Position numbers and translations under genes: made by a program
Notes under the pieces: generated by a model
The model's input: the letters and a program-made list of their open reading frames with translations, nothing else
The model's database searches: none
What the model was told of the DNA's origin: nothing
Source: Clostridia bacterium
GTDB lineage: Bacteria; Bacillota; Clostridia; Oscillospirales; CAG-272
Reading direction: 5' to 3'
Assembly: GCA_017481495.1 (NCBI GenBank)
Contig: JAFUPC010000052.1
Span: 1-50,829 of the forward strand
DNA length: 50,829 bases
Shown: one piece after another, positions 42,362-50,829 of the stretch
Layout of the letters: each line of letters opens with the position of its first letter
Numbering within the stretch: the first letter of the stretch is position 1

Positions 42362-43789
42362 ATGTCAGACCATTCCCGTTATGAATCCCCGCTTTCCTCG
42401 CGCTATGCAAGCGACGAGATGCAGTATCTGTTTTCCCCCGATATGAAGTTTTCGACGTTCCGGCGGCTCTGGGTCGCACTTGCGCGGGCGGAGAAGACGC
42501 TCGGTGTGGACATCACGGACGAGCAGATCGCGGAGATGGAAGCGCACATCACGGACATCGACTACGAAGCCGCCGCGCAGTACGAAAAGAAGCTCCGCCA
42601 CGATGTCATGGCGCACGTCCACACGTTCGGCGATGCGTGTCCCAAGGCACGCCCGATCATCCATTTCGGTGCGACCTCCTGCTACGTCGGCGACAACACG
42701 GACATGATCATTATGCGCGAAGCGCTCCGGCTTGTGCGCGGCAAGGTGCTGGGCGTTCTGAAAAATCTTGCCGCCTTTGCCGATGAATATAAATCCCTGC
42801 CGTGCCTTGCGTACACCCATCTCCAGCCGGCACAGCTGACCACAGTCGGCAAGCGCGCCACGCTGTGGATGTACGAGCTGACCCTTGACCTTGAAGACCT
42901 CGACCATGTGCTGTCGTCCTTAAAACTCCTCGGTTCCAAGGGCACGACCGGCACGCAGGCATCGTTCGTTGAAATTTTCGGCGGCGACCGCGGCAAGGTG
43001 CGCCGGGCAGAGGAACTGATCGCAAAAGAAATGGGCTTCGACGATGTGGTTCCCGTCTCCGGACAGACGTATTCGCGCAAGTTCGACAGCCGGGTGCTGA
43101 ACGTCCTTGCCGGTATTGCGCAGAGCGCGTACAAATTTTCAAACGATATGCGCATTCTGCAGTCGTTCAAGGAACTGGAAGAACCGTTTGAAACGAACCA
43201 GATCGGCTCGTCCGCGATGCCCTACAAGCGCAATCCGATGCGCTGCGAACGCATCTCCGCGCTCTCCCGCTACGTCATCTCCGACACAATCAACCCGCAG
43301 ATCACCGCGGCGACCCAGTGGATGGAGCGCACCCTTGACGACAGCGCCAACAAACGCTTGTCCGTTGCGGAAGCGTTCCTCGCCGTCGATGCGATCCTCA
43401 ACATCTACCAGAATGTCACGAAAGGGCTGGTCGTTTATCCCAAGGTCATTGAGCGGCGCGTGATGGCGGAGCTTCCGTTCATGGCAAGCGAAAACATCAT
43501 GATGGATGCCGTTACCCGCGGCGCCGACCGCCAGGAAATTCACGAACGCATCCGCCGCCACGCAATGGAAGCCGGCCGGCGCGTCAAGGAGGAGGGTCTT
43601 GACAACGACCTCATCGACCGCATCTGCGCCGACCCCGCATTCGGCCTGTCTCACGCGGACATCGACCCGATTCTTGTTCCGTCGAACTATATCGGCTGCT
43701 GCCCGGAACAGGTCACGGCATTTCTGGCGGACGTGATCGCGCCCCTGCTCACAGGAGAGATCACAGACGGCGCAGAGCTGACGGTGTGA
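42362..43789 (+). CDS. purB: Adenylosuccinate lyase
   Basis: 475 residues. Superfamily signature SSAMPYKRNPMRCE near 285, with the flexible catalytic-Ser loop before it, and conserved HFGATSCYVGDNTD and AYTHLQPAQLTTVGKR regions. It removes fumarate from SAICAR and adenylosuccinate in purine synthesis. The protein is of the longer clostridial/eukaryotic type rather than the 430-residue B. subtilis type. AAAAAGGAG precedes the ATG. A good terminator follows at 43864-43893. Confidence 0.96.
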   Translation: MSDHSRYESPLSSRYASDEMQYLFSPDMKFSTFRRLWVALARAEKTLGVDITDEQIAEMEAHITDIDYEAAAQYEKKLRHDVMAHVHTFGDACPKARPIIHFGATSCYVGDNTDMIIMREALRLVRGKVLGVLKNLAAFADEYKSLPCLAYTHLQPAQLTTVGKRATLWMYELTLDLEDLDHVLSSLKLLGSKGTTGTQASFVEIFGGDRGKVRRAEELIAKEMGFDDVVPVSGQTYSRKFDSRVLNVLAGIAQSAYKFSNDMRILQSFKELEEPFETNQIGSSAMPYKRNPMRCERISALSRYVISDTINPQITAATQWMERTLDDSANKRLSVAEAFLAVDAILNIYQNVTKGLVVYPKVIERRVMAELPFMASENIMMDAVTRGADRQEIHERIRRHAMEAGRRVKEEGLDNDLIDRICADPAFGLSHADIDPILVPSNYIGCCPEQVTAFLADVIAPLLTGEITDGAELTV

Positions 43790-43863
43790 GCGGGATAGGG
43801 GTTGATGTTGATATTGCATCGCGTAATGCCAAAGTCAGCATGATCATCCCACAACCCCCAGGT

Positions 43864-43893
43864 CTCCCTGCCACCCGGCAGGGAGCTTTTTTT
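43864..43893 (+). terminator. Terminator of purB
   Basis: CTCCCTGCC (43864-43872) pairs with GGCAGGGAG (43877-43885) around a four-base loop; CTTTTTTT follows. The rest of 43790-44122 is AT-rich and must hold the promoter of the next gene; TATACT at 44047-44052 is a candidate -10 without a clear -35. Confidence 0.92.
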
Positions 43894-44122
43894 CTCCATT
43901 CCCCGGACGGTACAGAAAGCTTCCGGTTTTATCATTCTCCGACTTTTTTTATTTCAAAACGTGAAATTTTCTCACTGAAAATCTCGTTTTTTTCGTAAAG
44001 CCATAAAAATATCGCAGATGTTTATATTATGTTCATAATTATATGCTATACTAACATAAATATGGAATTACAAAAAACGGATCAATGTTAAACAGTTGTC
44101 TTCAAACGGAAAGGAAGCATTC

Positions 44123-45289
44123 ATGTCCGAACATAAAAATGACCGGTTCCCACAGCAGCAGGATTCTGCGGAAACCGTGCAGGAGTCATATGAGGTCACG
44201 TCGTCACAAGACAACACGTCTTCGAAAAAGACCCTGCGCAATCGCGTTCTGCTGATTGTCGGCATTGTCATCCTTGCAATCCTCCTGATTCTGGGCGGGA
44301 CGGTGCTTGCCGCGCTGCGCCAGCTGCGCGGGGACGAAACGGTGCCGATCGTGGAGCGCGAATCGGCATACTCCATTCCGGAGCCGGAGGAATCCATCAT
44401 TCCACTGACACCGGAGGAATTGGAAACCATGACGGAATCCCTGGAAACGGAGCCTCTGCCCGACGAAACCGCAACGGAAGCAGCTCCCGTGGAAGCAAAA
44501 CCGATTTACAAACAGGAAAAAAAGGATCCGGATGTCACCAACGTCCTCCTGCTCGGGCGCGACTCCCGCAATGCGGCGGTCGAATACGGGCGCACGGACA
44601 CGATGATCATTCTTTCCTATAATAAACGCACACACGAAGTCAAGCTCATTTCGCTTTTGCGCGATATGCTGGTCTACATTGAGGGACAGGATTACAACCG
44701 CATCAACACCGCGTTTGCGTTCGGCGGCATCGGTCTGTGCATCAACACCATCAACGACACGTTCCAGCTGGACATCCAGGATTACATGACCATCGACTTC
44801 ACAGGCCTTGTGTCCGTCATCGACGCTATCGGCGGCATCGACGTGAACCTGACCGCGGACGAGGTGGCGCTGTACAAGCTGTACGGAATGCTGGACGAAT
44901 CCGCGCAGGCGGGCATGACCCACTTCACCGGGGAGCAGGCGCTCTCCCACGCGCGCAACCGTGCGCTCGGCTCCGACTTTGAACGCACCCGCCGCCAGCG
45001 CGACATCCTGATGGCGATCTTCACCAAGGTCACGACCTCCATGAGCCTGACGGAAGTCACCTCCCTTGTCAACTCTGTTCTGAAAATTGTGAAAACCAAT
45101 CTTCCCACCGCGACGATCCTCTCTCTGGCAACGGACGTCATGACCTACAAAAACGACATCACGTTCAACAATGCGCGCCTGCCGTTTGACGGAACGTACC
45201 GCGGCGTTACCTACAAGAAAATGTCGGTCATTGAAATCGACGTTGAAGAAAACGTCAAGCAGCTCCATGCATTCCTCTATGACGAATGA
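44123..45289 (+). CDS. LytR-CpsA-Psr (LCP) family phosphotransferase
   Basis: 388 residues: acidic/Ser-rich cytoplasmic tail (1-37), one membrane segment (about 42-66), a Pro/Glu/Thr-rich spacer to about 140, and the LCP domain. Landmarks are TNVLLLGRDSR, the YGRTDTMIILSYN and LISLLRDMLVYI arginine/aspartate sites, DFTGLVSVIDAIGGIDV and the HARNRALGSDFERTRRQRD loop that binds polyprenyl pyrophosphate. LCP enzymes attach teichoic acids or capsule polymers to peptidoglycan. AAGGAAG precedes the start. The sugar-nucleotide enzyme gene follows after 58 bases. Confidence 0.93.
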   Translation: MSEHKNDRFPQQQDSAETVQESYEVTSSQDNTSSKKTLRNRVLLIVGIVILAILLILGGTVLAALRQLRGDETVPIVERESAYSIPEPEESIIPLTPEELETMTESLETEPLPDETATEAAPVEAKPIYKQEKKDPDVTNVLLLGRDSRNAAVEYGRTDTMIILSYNKRTHEVKLISLLRDMLVYIEGQDYNRINTAFAFGGIGLCINTINDTFQLDIQDYMTIDFTGLVSVIDAIGGIDVNLTADEVALYKLYGMLDESAQAGMTHFTGEQALSHARNRALGSDFERTRRQRDILMAIFTKVTTSMSLTEVTSLVNSVLKIVKTNLPTATILSLATDVMTYKNDITFNNARLPFDGTYRGVTYKKMSVIEIDVEENVKQLHAFLYDE

Positions 45290-45347
45290 TAGGGATAAAA
45301 ACACCGCTGTCATCCGATTCTTTCCACCGAAAGGGTTCCAAAACGGA

Positions 45348-47372
45348 ATGAAACGAACACACTTCCGGAATCTGCTTCTGTTTGCGCTGGATATGTTCTG
45401 TATCATCGCAAGCTACGGATTCACCTATTATATCACAAGACAGTCCATTTCCGCGGAAATGTACGTCACCTGTCTTCTGCTTCTGATTCTCATCTACGGT
45501 GTATTCCTGCTCGGCTTCGGCATTTACCGCAGTCTCTGGCGTTATGCGCAGACAAACGAATATTTTCTCATCAACATCGCATCCTTGGCAGCGGGCGCCG
45601 TCTTCTTCTTCGTATGCAGATTCTTCATCAAAGACGAGATTTTGCCCCTTTACTTCTATCTTCTGAATCTTCTGACCATCTCGACCGTGCTCATCACGAC
45701 ACGGCTTCTGTACCGGCTCTACCGGGAATTCATGCAGCGGCGCGACCGGCGGGATGCCGTGAAGAACGGTCTTCTGCAGCGGCGGACGATGATCGTCGGT
45801 GCAGGCAGTGCCTGTCAACGGCTTCTGGAAGAAATTTCCGCCTCCACGACCGCGACGATGTATCCCGTTGTCCTTGTGGACGACAATCCTTCGATGCAGG
45901 GACGGACGGTCATGAATCTGCCCGTTGCCGGAACGAGTGAAGACATCGTGCGCCTGTGCGAAGAATACAAGGTGGAAAGCATCGTCATTGCGATTCCCTC
46001 CGCAACCAACGAACAGCGCGCGCGCATCATTGACCTGTGCAACGAAACGATGTGCCCCGTCAAAATTCTGCCGCAGCTCGCAGAAATGACGGACTCCTCG
46101 ATGATGATGCGCCTGCGCGACATCTCGATGGACGAACTGCTCGGCCGGGAGCCGTACATTCCCGACGACGATGCGCTGTTCGGCTATATCTCCGGAAAAA
46201 CTGTCCTCGTCACGGGCGGCGGCGGTTCCATCGGCTCGGAATTGTCCCGCCAGATTGCCGCGCACGCTCCGGAGCATCTCATCATCATTGACATCTACGA
46301 AAATAACGCCTTTGCCATTCAGCAGGAGCTCATCCGCCGATACGGCGACAAGCTCCGTCTGACCGTCATCATCGGCTCGGTACGGGACAAATACTGGATC
46401 TTCAAGACCATCAAGGAATTAAAGCCGGACATCATCTTCCACGCGGCGGCGCACAAGCACGTCCCCTTAATGGAGGTCTCCCCGGCGGAAGCTGTCAAGA
46501 ACAACATTCTCGGCACCTGGAACACCGCGCGTGCGGCGGCGGATGCCGGGGTAAAGACGTTCGTCCTCATCTCCACCGACAAGGCGGTCAACCCGACGAA
46601 CATCATGGGTGCGACGAAGCGTGCCTGTGAAATGATCATTCAGTCGATGAACGGAACAAGCGGCACGCGCTTTGTCGCTGTGCGGTTCGGCAACGTCCTC
46701 GGCTCCAACGGCTCCGTCATTCCCTCCTGGAAAAAGCAGATCGCCGAAGGCGGCCCCGTCACGGTCACGCATCCCGACATCATCCGCTACTTCATGACGA
46801 TTCCGGAAGCTGCGCGTCTGGTCATGACGGCGGCGTCGATGGGGCAGGGCGGCGAGATCTTTGTGCTTGACATGGGTTCTCCCGTACGCATGGACGACCT
46901 TGCGCGGAAAATGATCCGCCTTGCCGGCATGGTTCCCGACCGCGACATCAAGATCGTCTACACGGGTCTGCGCCCCGGTGAAAAGCTGTACGAAGAGCTT
47001 CTCATGAGCGAAGAGGGCATCCGGATGACGCCGAACAAGAAGATTTTCATCGGCAACCCAATGGAAGTCGACCGCGGCGAGTTTTTCCGGAAGCTCGATC
47101 TGCTCAAGCAATATATTTACGGTCTCGACCGCGACGAGGACATGGACCGCGCGGCGATCACCCGCGCCGTGGAAGCCCGCCTGATGGAGCTGGTTCCCAC
47201 ATTCCGCCGCGCGGCGGAAAAAGAGCAGGAGCTTGCCGCCCCTGCACCCGCCTCCGCCAAGTCCGCCTCCCGCGGACAACCGCCCGTTGACGAGTCCGAC
47301 GAAACCGTCGAGCGGTCCTCGGAAGAAGAAGCCACGCTGAAGCACATCAGCGGGGTGGAGATCAATATTTGA
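45348..47372 (+). CDS. Membrane-bound UDP-sugar epimerase/dehydratase, FlaA1/CapD type
   Basis: 674 residues. Four N-terminal membrane segments (about 10-120), a CoA-binding-like Rossmann domain (TMIVGAGSACQRLLEEI) and a short-chain-dehydrogenase domain with VTGGGGSIGSELSRQIA. The active site has STDKAVNPTNIMGATKRACE, in which Met replaces the Tyr of the usual YxxxK, as in this inverting 4,6-dehydratase family. It modifies UDP-GlcNAc-type donors for surface glycans. The tail after about 620 is Ala/Glu/Ser-rich. I start at 45348 (GAAAGGG upstream); a start at 45279 has no ribosome binding site. Probably one operon with the LCP gene. Confidence 0.9.
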   Translation: MKRTHFRNLLLFALDMFCIIASYGFTYYITRQSISAEMYVTCLLLLILIYGVFLLGFGIYRSLWRYAQTNEYFLINIASLAAGAVFFFVCRFFIKDEILPLYFYLLNLLTISTVLITTRLLYRLYREFMQRRDRRDAVKNGLLQRRTMIVGAGSACQRLLEEISASTTATMYPVVLVDDNPSMQGRTVMNLPVAGTSEDIVRLCEEYKVESIVIAIPSATNEQRARIIDLCNETMCPVKILPQLAEMTDSSMMMRLRDISMDELLGREPYIPDDDALFGYISGKTVLVTGGGGSIGSELSRQIAAHAPEHLIIIDIYENNAFAIQQELIRRYGDKLRLTVIIGSVRDKYWIFKTIKELKPDIIFHAAAHKHVPLMEVSPAEAVKNNILGTWNTARAAADAGVKTFVLISTDKAVNPTNIMGATKRACEMIIQSMNGTSGTRFVAVRFGNVLGSNGSVIPSWKKQIAEGGPVTVTHPDIIRYFMTIPEAARLVMTAASMGQGGEIFVLDMGSPVRMDDLARKMIRLAGMVPDRDIKIVYTGLRPGEKLYEELLMSEEGIRMTPNKKIFIGNPMEVDRGEFFRKLDLLKQYIYGLDRDEDMDRAAITRAVEARLMELVPTFRRAAEKEQELAAPAPASAKSASRGQPPVDESDETVERSSEEEATLKHISGVEINI

Positions 47373-47378
47373 GAAATA

Positions 47379-47709
47379 TTGAGAACTCTGTATGAACAGG
47401 GTACGCTCGATGCACTGGATATGGGCGCGTTCTGCATCGATCCCAACGGCAAGTATTACGACGGCGGAAAATGCAGCCGACTTCACACAGCTCGGTGTCA
47501 TCGGCAGCCGCATCTGCATCGGCGACCAGGGTTCCGACGCGATTCCCATGACCAGCGAAATCGTCTTTCCGGAAGAAGCCGCTGAAACTCCTGCCGAGAA
47601 TATTGGTGTCACCGCTCCGATTACCGCGGATACCGGCATCGTCACCGCATCCGTTCTGATGCTCGCCGCAGCTGCTGTTGTTCTGAAGAACAGAATAAAA
47701 TCTGCATAA
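47379..47709 (+). pseudogene. Decayed, internally deleted paralogue of the 47952 surface protein
   Basis: LYEQGTLDALDMGAFCIDPN, with the KYYDGG that follows it, matches residues about 41-66 of the intact gene; then, in another frame, DFTQLGVIGSRICIGDQGSD to the C-terminus (TADTGIVTASVLMLAAAAVV) matches the last about 85 residues. The signal peptide, about 230 middle codons and the reading frame between the two parts are lost. It lies directly behind the FlaA1/CapD-type gene, with no promoter or ribosome binding site of its own. The intact copy begins 243 bases downstream. Confidence 0.85.
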
Positions 47710-47818
47710 TATGTGGAAAAATGGGGGAATCCTGTCCGAAATCATATCGGGGATTCCCCGTTCTGCTTGTCTAAAACAAAGAAAAGTGTGCGAATGATTG
47801 CAATTTCCGGAAAACATC

Positions 47819-47847
47819 TTGACAAATCCACATTTTCGCGTTATAAT
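47819..47847 (+). promoter_or_regulatory. Consensus promoter of the propeller-like surface protein
   Basis: Perfect TTGACA (47819-47824), 17 bases, perfect TATAAT (47842-47847). Together with a codon choice like that of the ribosomal genes, it predicts very high expression. Confidence 0.9.
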
Positions 47848-47951
47848 ATAGGTACAGAAAAATAACCGCCCTGCCACAGGCGATTTTTGTCCCGATACGG
47901 GATCACTCCCGACCCGGGAAAATCATCATTCTGCAAAGGAGATTTTTCATT

Positions 47952-49112
47952 ATGAAAAAGTCAATCAAGCTTCTCACAGCGCTGATTGCCGTCATGATGA
48001 TCGTAACATGCGCAGTTTCTGCCGGCAAGTACGACAACGTGTTCGACAATCTTTCCCTTTCCGAATTTGCATATTATGAATCCGGTACCCTCGATGCCAT
48101 TCAGCTGCGTGCATTCGCTGTTGACCCCAACGGTAAGTATTACTACGGCGGTCTGCTCAACGGCGGTACCCCGACCGTTTACCAGTTCAGCGCTGCGGAC
48201 GGTTCGGAGGTCTGCACCTACACATTTGACGAAGAACCCGGCTCCTACATCAAGGCTCTCGCTGCCGATGACCGCGGATATGTCTACATGGGCATTGCCA
48301 ATGCCGCAAACAACGGTGCCGTTTACTTCGCGATTTGCGAACAGAACGGTCTGAATGAAGTCAAGTGGGTCAAGATCGAAATCGAAGGCAAGGTCGGTGT
48401 CAACGGTGCGTGTGTCCGCCGCGACGGCGATCAGTACTACCTGTACTTCGTCACCAACTATGACACTGACAGAGTTTACTCCTACAATGTCACCGATGTC
48501 ACCAACCCGACTCTCAACACTGCGTTCGGTACCGACGGCTTCTCCAACGGCACCGGCTACCTCGACCTGACCTCCGCGTTCGGTATGCAGGATGCCAACA
48601 ACATCGCCGTTGACGATATGGGCTGCATCTATATGTGCGCAACCACCGGTAAGGGCTCCAAGGGCGATACCGTCTTTAAGATCAGCGAAACCGGTACCGG
48701 TGTCCTTGGCACTGTTGAAATCTCTGAGTGCTTCGGCGTTACCGCATTCAACGGCTATCTCGCAGTCTGCACTTATGAGGGTGCTGATTCCAAGCTGTAC
48801 ATCCTCGACCAGACCGACCTTTCCATCGTCAAGACGATTACCTACGACAACGCAAACAACTTCACCCAGCTCGGTCTGATCGGCAACAAGCTGTACATGG
48901 CTGACCAGGGTCCCGATGCCGTTCTCGTTTCCTCCGAGATCAACTTCCCGGTCGAAGAAGTCGTCGAAACACCCGTTGATACCGGCGATACCGCAGGCGA
49001 AGCTGTCGATACCGGCGTATCCGCTCCTTCCACTGCTGATACCGGCATCATCGCCGCTTCCGTCCTGATGCTCGCGGCAGCAGCTGTCGTTCTGAAGAAC
49101 AGAAAGCATTGA
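47952..49112 (+). CDS. Secreted propeller-like protein with C-terminal wall-sorting-type tail
   Basis: 386 residues. Signal peptide (1-24, ending VSA), about 300 residues of repeated beta units (DDRGYVYMGIANAANN, DDMGCIYMCATTG and similar YVY/IYM turns) that resemble an NHL/YncE-type propeller, a Val/Glu/Thr/Asp-rich stalk (about 335-358) and the tail PSTADTG, a hydrophobic segment, KNRKH. The tail is the layout of a sortase signal, although the usual LPxTG/NPxTN motif is replaced by TADTG. A class B sortase is coded at 8887-10215. AAAGGAG and a perfect promoter precede it. Function unknown. Confidence 0.82.
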   Translation: MKKSIKLLTALIAVMMIVTCAVSAGKYDNVFDNLSLSEFAYYESGTLDAIQLRAFAVDPNGKYYYGGLLNGGTPTVYQFSAADGSEVCTYTFDEEPGSYIKALAADDRGYVYMGIANAANNGAVYFAICEQNGLNEVKWVKIEIEGKVGVNGACVRRDGDQYYLYFVTNYDTDRVYSYNVTDVTNPTLNTAFGTDGFSNGTGYLDLTSAFGMQDANNIAVDDMGCIYMCATTGKGSKGDTVFKISETGTGVLGTVEISECFGVTAFNGYLAVCTYEGADSKLYILDQTDLSIVKTITYDNANNFTQLGLIGNKLYMADQGPDAVLVSSEINFPVEEVVETPVDTGDTAGEAVDTGVSAPSTADTGIIAASVLMLAAAAVVLKNRKH

Positions 49113-49168
49113 TTTTCCCCCCGGTTTCCCGACCGATGTGGCCAACGGAACGGAAACTATATGAAAAA

Positions 49169-49200
49169 CAGGGTACCGGATATGGTATCCTGCTTTTTTT
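49169..49200 (+). terminator. Terminator of the propeller-like surface protein gene
   Basis: CAGGGTACC (49169-49177) pairs with GGTATCCTG (49184-49192), followed by a run of eight or nine T residues. Confidence 0.9.
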
Positions 49201-49233
49201 TGCATAAAATGTCACGATTCTGTAATAATTGCG

Positions 49234-49242
49234 TGATATAAT
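49234..49242 (+). promoter_or_regulatory. Extended -10 promoter of the thioesterase gene
   Basis: TGATATAAT is an extended -10 box about 45 bases before the start codon; no good -35 hexamer is seen at 17 bases. Confidence 0.5.
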
Positions 49243-49286
49243 ATATGGAAATATGATTATTGCCAGATTAAGAAAGGAACGAATAT

Positions 49287-50033
49287 ATGTCCGAAGAATA
49301 CCCACGTTTTGAACTTGAATTTCCCATCCGGATGCACATGACCGATGACCGGGGCTTCTGCCGTGCCGCCGAGATGATGCGCTTCATGCAGGAGACCGCT
49401 ACGATGCAGCTGGAACAATACGGTCCCGATTACGCGACCTTGTGTTCGCGCGGACAGGCGTTCATCATGAGCCGCATTTCCATTGATTTTCCGGAACCGG
49501 TGCGGTATTTTGATGTGCTCCGTTCCACATCGTGGCCGTGCGCATCCAGCCGAGGGGCGTGCTTTGACCGTGATTTTGTGATTTATCACGGAGAAACGGA
49601 AGCCGCCGTCGCCGCATCCCAGTGGGCGTTTCTCGATGTCAGGGAACACAAGCTCCTGCGCGTGGAGGCGTGCGATATTGCCTTTACACGCGAAGAACAG
49701 GTCACGACCACCCTCCCGCTCCGCTTCCGCATTCCAAAGGATGCCGTGCTGGAAACGCTCGGCACGCACAAGGTCTCTTACAGCGACATCGACACCAACC
49801 GCCACATGAACAACACCCGCTACTGCGACCTGTACTGCGATTTCCTGCCGATGCAGGGCAAGCGCATCGCCGCCATCGCCATCGCATTCGCCAAGGAAGC
49901 CACCGCCGCCGACACCATCATGGTGACAGGCAGTACAGAACCGGACGAAAACGGGCTGTATTATATCCGTACCTACCGCTCCTCGGACAATGCCGTCAAT
50001 ACGGAGGCTGTGGTGCGGTTGGAAAACTTATAA
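49287..50033 (+). CDS. Acyl-ACP thioesterase (FatA/FatB-like)
   Basis: 248 residues, a double hot-dog fold. The second hot-dog begins SYSDIDTNRHMNNTRYCD, the FatA-type motif with the catalytic Asp/Asn/His set; the first begins FPIRMHMTDDRGFCRAAEMMRFMQETATMQ. It frees fatty acids from acyl carrier protein and sets chain length in the cytoplasm. AAGAAAGGA precedes the start. The terminator at 50045-50070 is shared with the convergent lipoprotein gene. Confidence 0.92.
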   Translation: MSEEYPRFELEFPIRMHMTDDRGFCRAAEMMRFMQETATMQLEQYGPDYATLCSRGQAFIMSRISIDFPEPVRYFDVLRSTSWPCASSRGACFDRDFVIYHGETEAAVAASQWAFLDVREHKLLRVEACDIAFTREEQVTTTLPLRFRIPKDAVLETLGTHKVSYSDIDTNRHMNNTRYCDLYCDFLPMQGKRIAAIAIAFAKEATAADTIMVTGSTEPDENGLYYIRTYRSSDNAVNTEAVVRLENL

Positions 50034-50044
50034 AAAGAAGACTG

Positions 50045-50070
50045 CTCCCGGCGGAAAATACGGGAGCTGT
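50045..50070. terminator. Terminator between convergent genes
   Basis: CTCCCG (50045-50050) pairs with CGGGAG (50061-50066), extended by AG/CT, with TTTTG on the right and A residues on the left. Confidence 0.7.
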
Positions 50071-50076
50071 TTTGTT

Positions 50077-50532
50077 TCATTGATTTCCAAGCCAATCGGT
50101 CAGCGGACGGAACGCATCGTCATCCGACGTGCAAAACACCCATTCATTCCGGTTTTCGCTTTCTTCCGGAACCATGAACAACGTATGCGTTGAGGATTCC
50201 GAATGTTTCAGTGCCAGAAGAATGCCCGTGACACCGTCGCCATCCTCCTCAGAAAAAGAGAAAGAAGCATCATCTACCGTCGGTGCCCGCTGTACGGTAT
50301 AGTTGAATTCCGTATCGCCAAGCCCTTCCAGCCGGAACAGAATGTCCGTCGCCGCAGTACCGTCCGGCGGGATCGTGACAGTCAGCGTAACCGGTTCGTG
50401 CAGGGCATATATTTCCTCCATGACAACGGTAAACATCGTGGGTTCTTCGTCTTCACACGTCGTGCAGAAAACGGTGAGAAACAGGCAAAGCAGGAGAGGG
50501 CGCAGGTGTTTGATACGGTTGGGGTGTTTCAT
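50077..50532 (-). CDS. Small lipoprotein of unknown function
   Basis: 151 residues. Signal peptide with lipobox-like TTC (VFCTTCEDEE, Cys about 26), then an acidic body with several Thr/Asp-rich beta stretches (PVTLTVTIPPDGTAATDILF). No family recognised. The ATG is preceded by AAGAAAGGA on the minus strand. No neighbours on its strand, so it is probably a single-gene unit. Confidence 0.7.
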   Translation of the reverse strand: MKHPNRIKHLRPLLLCLFLTVFCTTCEDEEPTMFTVVMEEIYALHEPVTLTVTIPPDGTAATDILFRLEGLGDTEFNYTVQRAPTVDDASFSFSEEDGDGVTGILLALKHSESSTHTLFMVPEESENRNEWVFCTSDDDAFRPLTDWLGNQ

Positions 50533-50707
50533 GGTGGGTGTCCTTTCTTGATTTTGTTTTATTTAAATATAGTAAAACAAAAATCGACATCTGTCAAGGG
50601 ATAAGAAGAAATTGAAATATTAACATTTCATGTATTGCATTTTTCTGTGTTATATCTTATAATAGTGTATAGCAAAACGCAGTGTGATGAAAGTTGTATA
50701 ATATAAG

Positions 50708-50736
50708 TGGACAAATCGAAGAGTTAGTGGTATAAT
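50708..50736 (+). promoter_or_regulatory. Promoter of the transposase gene
   Basis: TGGACA (50708-50713), 17 bases, TATAAT (50731-50736). Confidence 0.55.
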
Positions 50737-50758
50737 TAACTTGAAAGAGGTGAGTCCA

Positions 50759-50829
50759 TTGAAAAGGACGTACAGCAAGGAGTTCAAAATCAAGGCGTGT
50801 GAACTTGTGCTCAAAGACAACATAGCAGT
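50759..50829 (+). mobile_element. IS3-type element, start of transposase OrfA (partial)
   Basis: Twenty-three codons are seen: TTG start behind AGAGGTGA, then KRTYSKEFKIKACELVLKDN. This is the opening of the helix-turn-helix OrfA protein of IS3-family elements. The element runs off the right edge. Its left terminal repeat should lie in 50680-50715 but cannot be set without the other end. Confidence 0.75.

Noticed and set aside
1..50829. CRISPR arrays
   Set aside because: No regularly spaced identical repeats were seen; the repeat arrays found have no unique spacers of constant length.

Overview
The window looks like a chromosomal piece of a Gram-positive, low-to-moderate GC anaerobe of the class Clostridia, probably an uncultured gut member of the Oscillospiraceae or a nearby family. 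The reasons are: two lipoteichoic-acid-synthase-type sulfatases, a class B sortase, an LCP protein, SLH and dockerin-like domains, lipoproteins with Gram-positive lipoboxes, a zinc-type (4-Cys) L33, a glycine riboswitch in front of a sodium/amino-acid symporter, and promoters of the TTGACA-17-TATAAT type. No database search was possible, so the taxon is an inference. The genes are densely packed and on both strands.

Layout. 1-104 is the 3' end of a 23S rRNA gene with a terminator and no 5S gene behind it. 279-1027 is a Nudix hydrolase/lipoprotein pair. 1126-4034 (minus) holds an XRE-type regulator and an orphan solute-binding lipoprotein. 4364-6430 is upp plus a MATE exporter. 6502-12238 (minus) is an envelope block: VanZ-like protein, GT2 glycosyltransferase, RlmA-type rRNA methyltransferase, class B sortase and an M23-fold protein. 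A tRNA-Pro(CGG) follows. 12753-15143 codes for a DRE-TIM aldolase-like enzyme and a ceramidase-like protein.

15551-23397 is the most unusual part: two sugar-ABC permeases, a membrane-fusion protein with a very long coiled coil, a MacB-periplasmic-core-like protein and a large solute-binding protein with an N-terminal propeller-like half, with no ATPase. It is preceded by a promoter with a palindrome over its start site and by a pair of inverted REP-like repeats that abut the first start codon. 23480-24070 is a lone small serine recombinase.

24320-30282 holds an LTA-synthase-type protein, a cohesin-like/SLH/transglutaminase/dockerin protein and a DppA aminopeptidase. 30427-32210 is a glycine riboswitch with an AGCS symporter. 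32303-33160 (minus) is an SGNH hydrolase and a small Cys protein. 33309-35979 is the operon rpmG-secE-nusG-rplK-rplA. 36506-40265 has a GH-A-like enzyme and a second LTA-synthase-type protein with a TIG-like tail. asnS (flanked by two copies of a 90-base element) and purB come next, then an LCP protein with a FlaA1/CapD-type sugar-nucleotide enzyme, a decayed paralogue and the intact copy of a secreted propeller-like protein, an acyl-ACP thioesterase, a small lipoprotein, and the first codons of an IS3-type transposase at the right edge.

Theme. Much of the window serves the cell surface (teichoic acid, sortase, SLH anchoring, LCP ligation, peptidoglycan recycling, sugar uptake). The intergenic DNA is rich in short palindromes, some in tandem arrays and some placed between a ribosome binding site and its start codon, plus several families of dispersed degenerate repeats.
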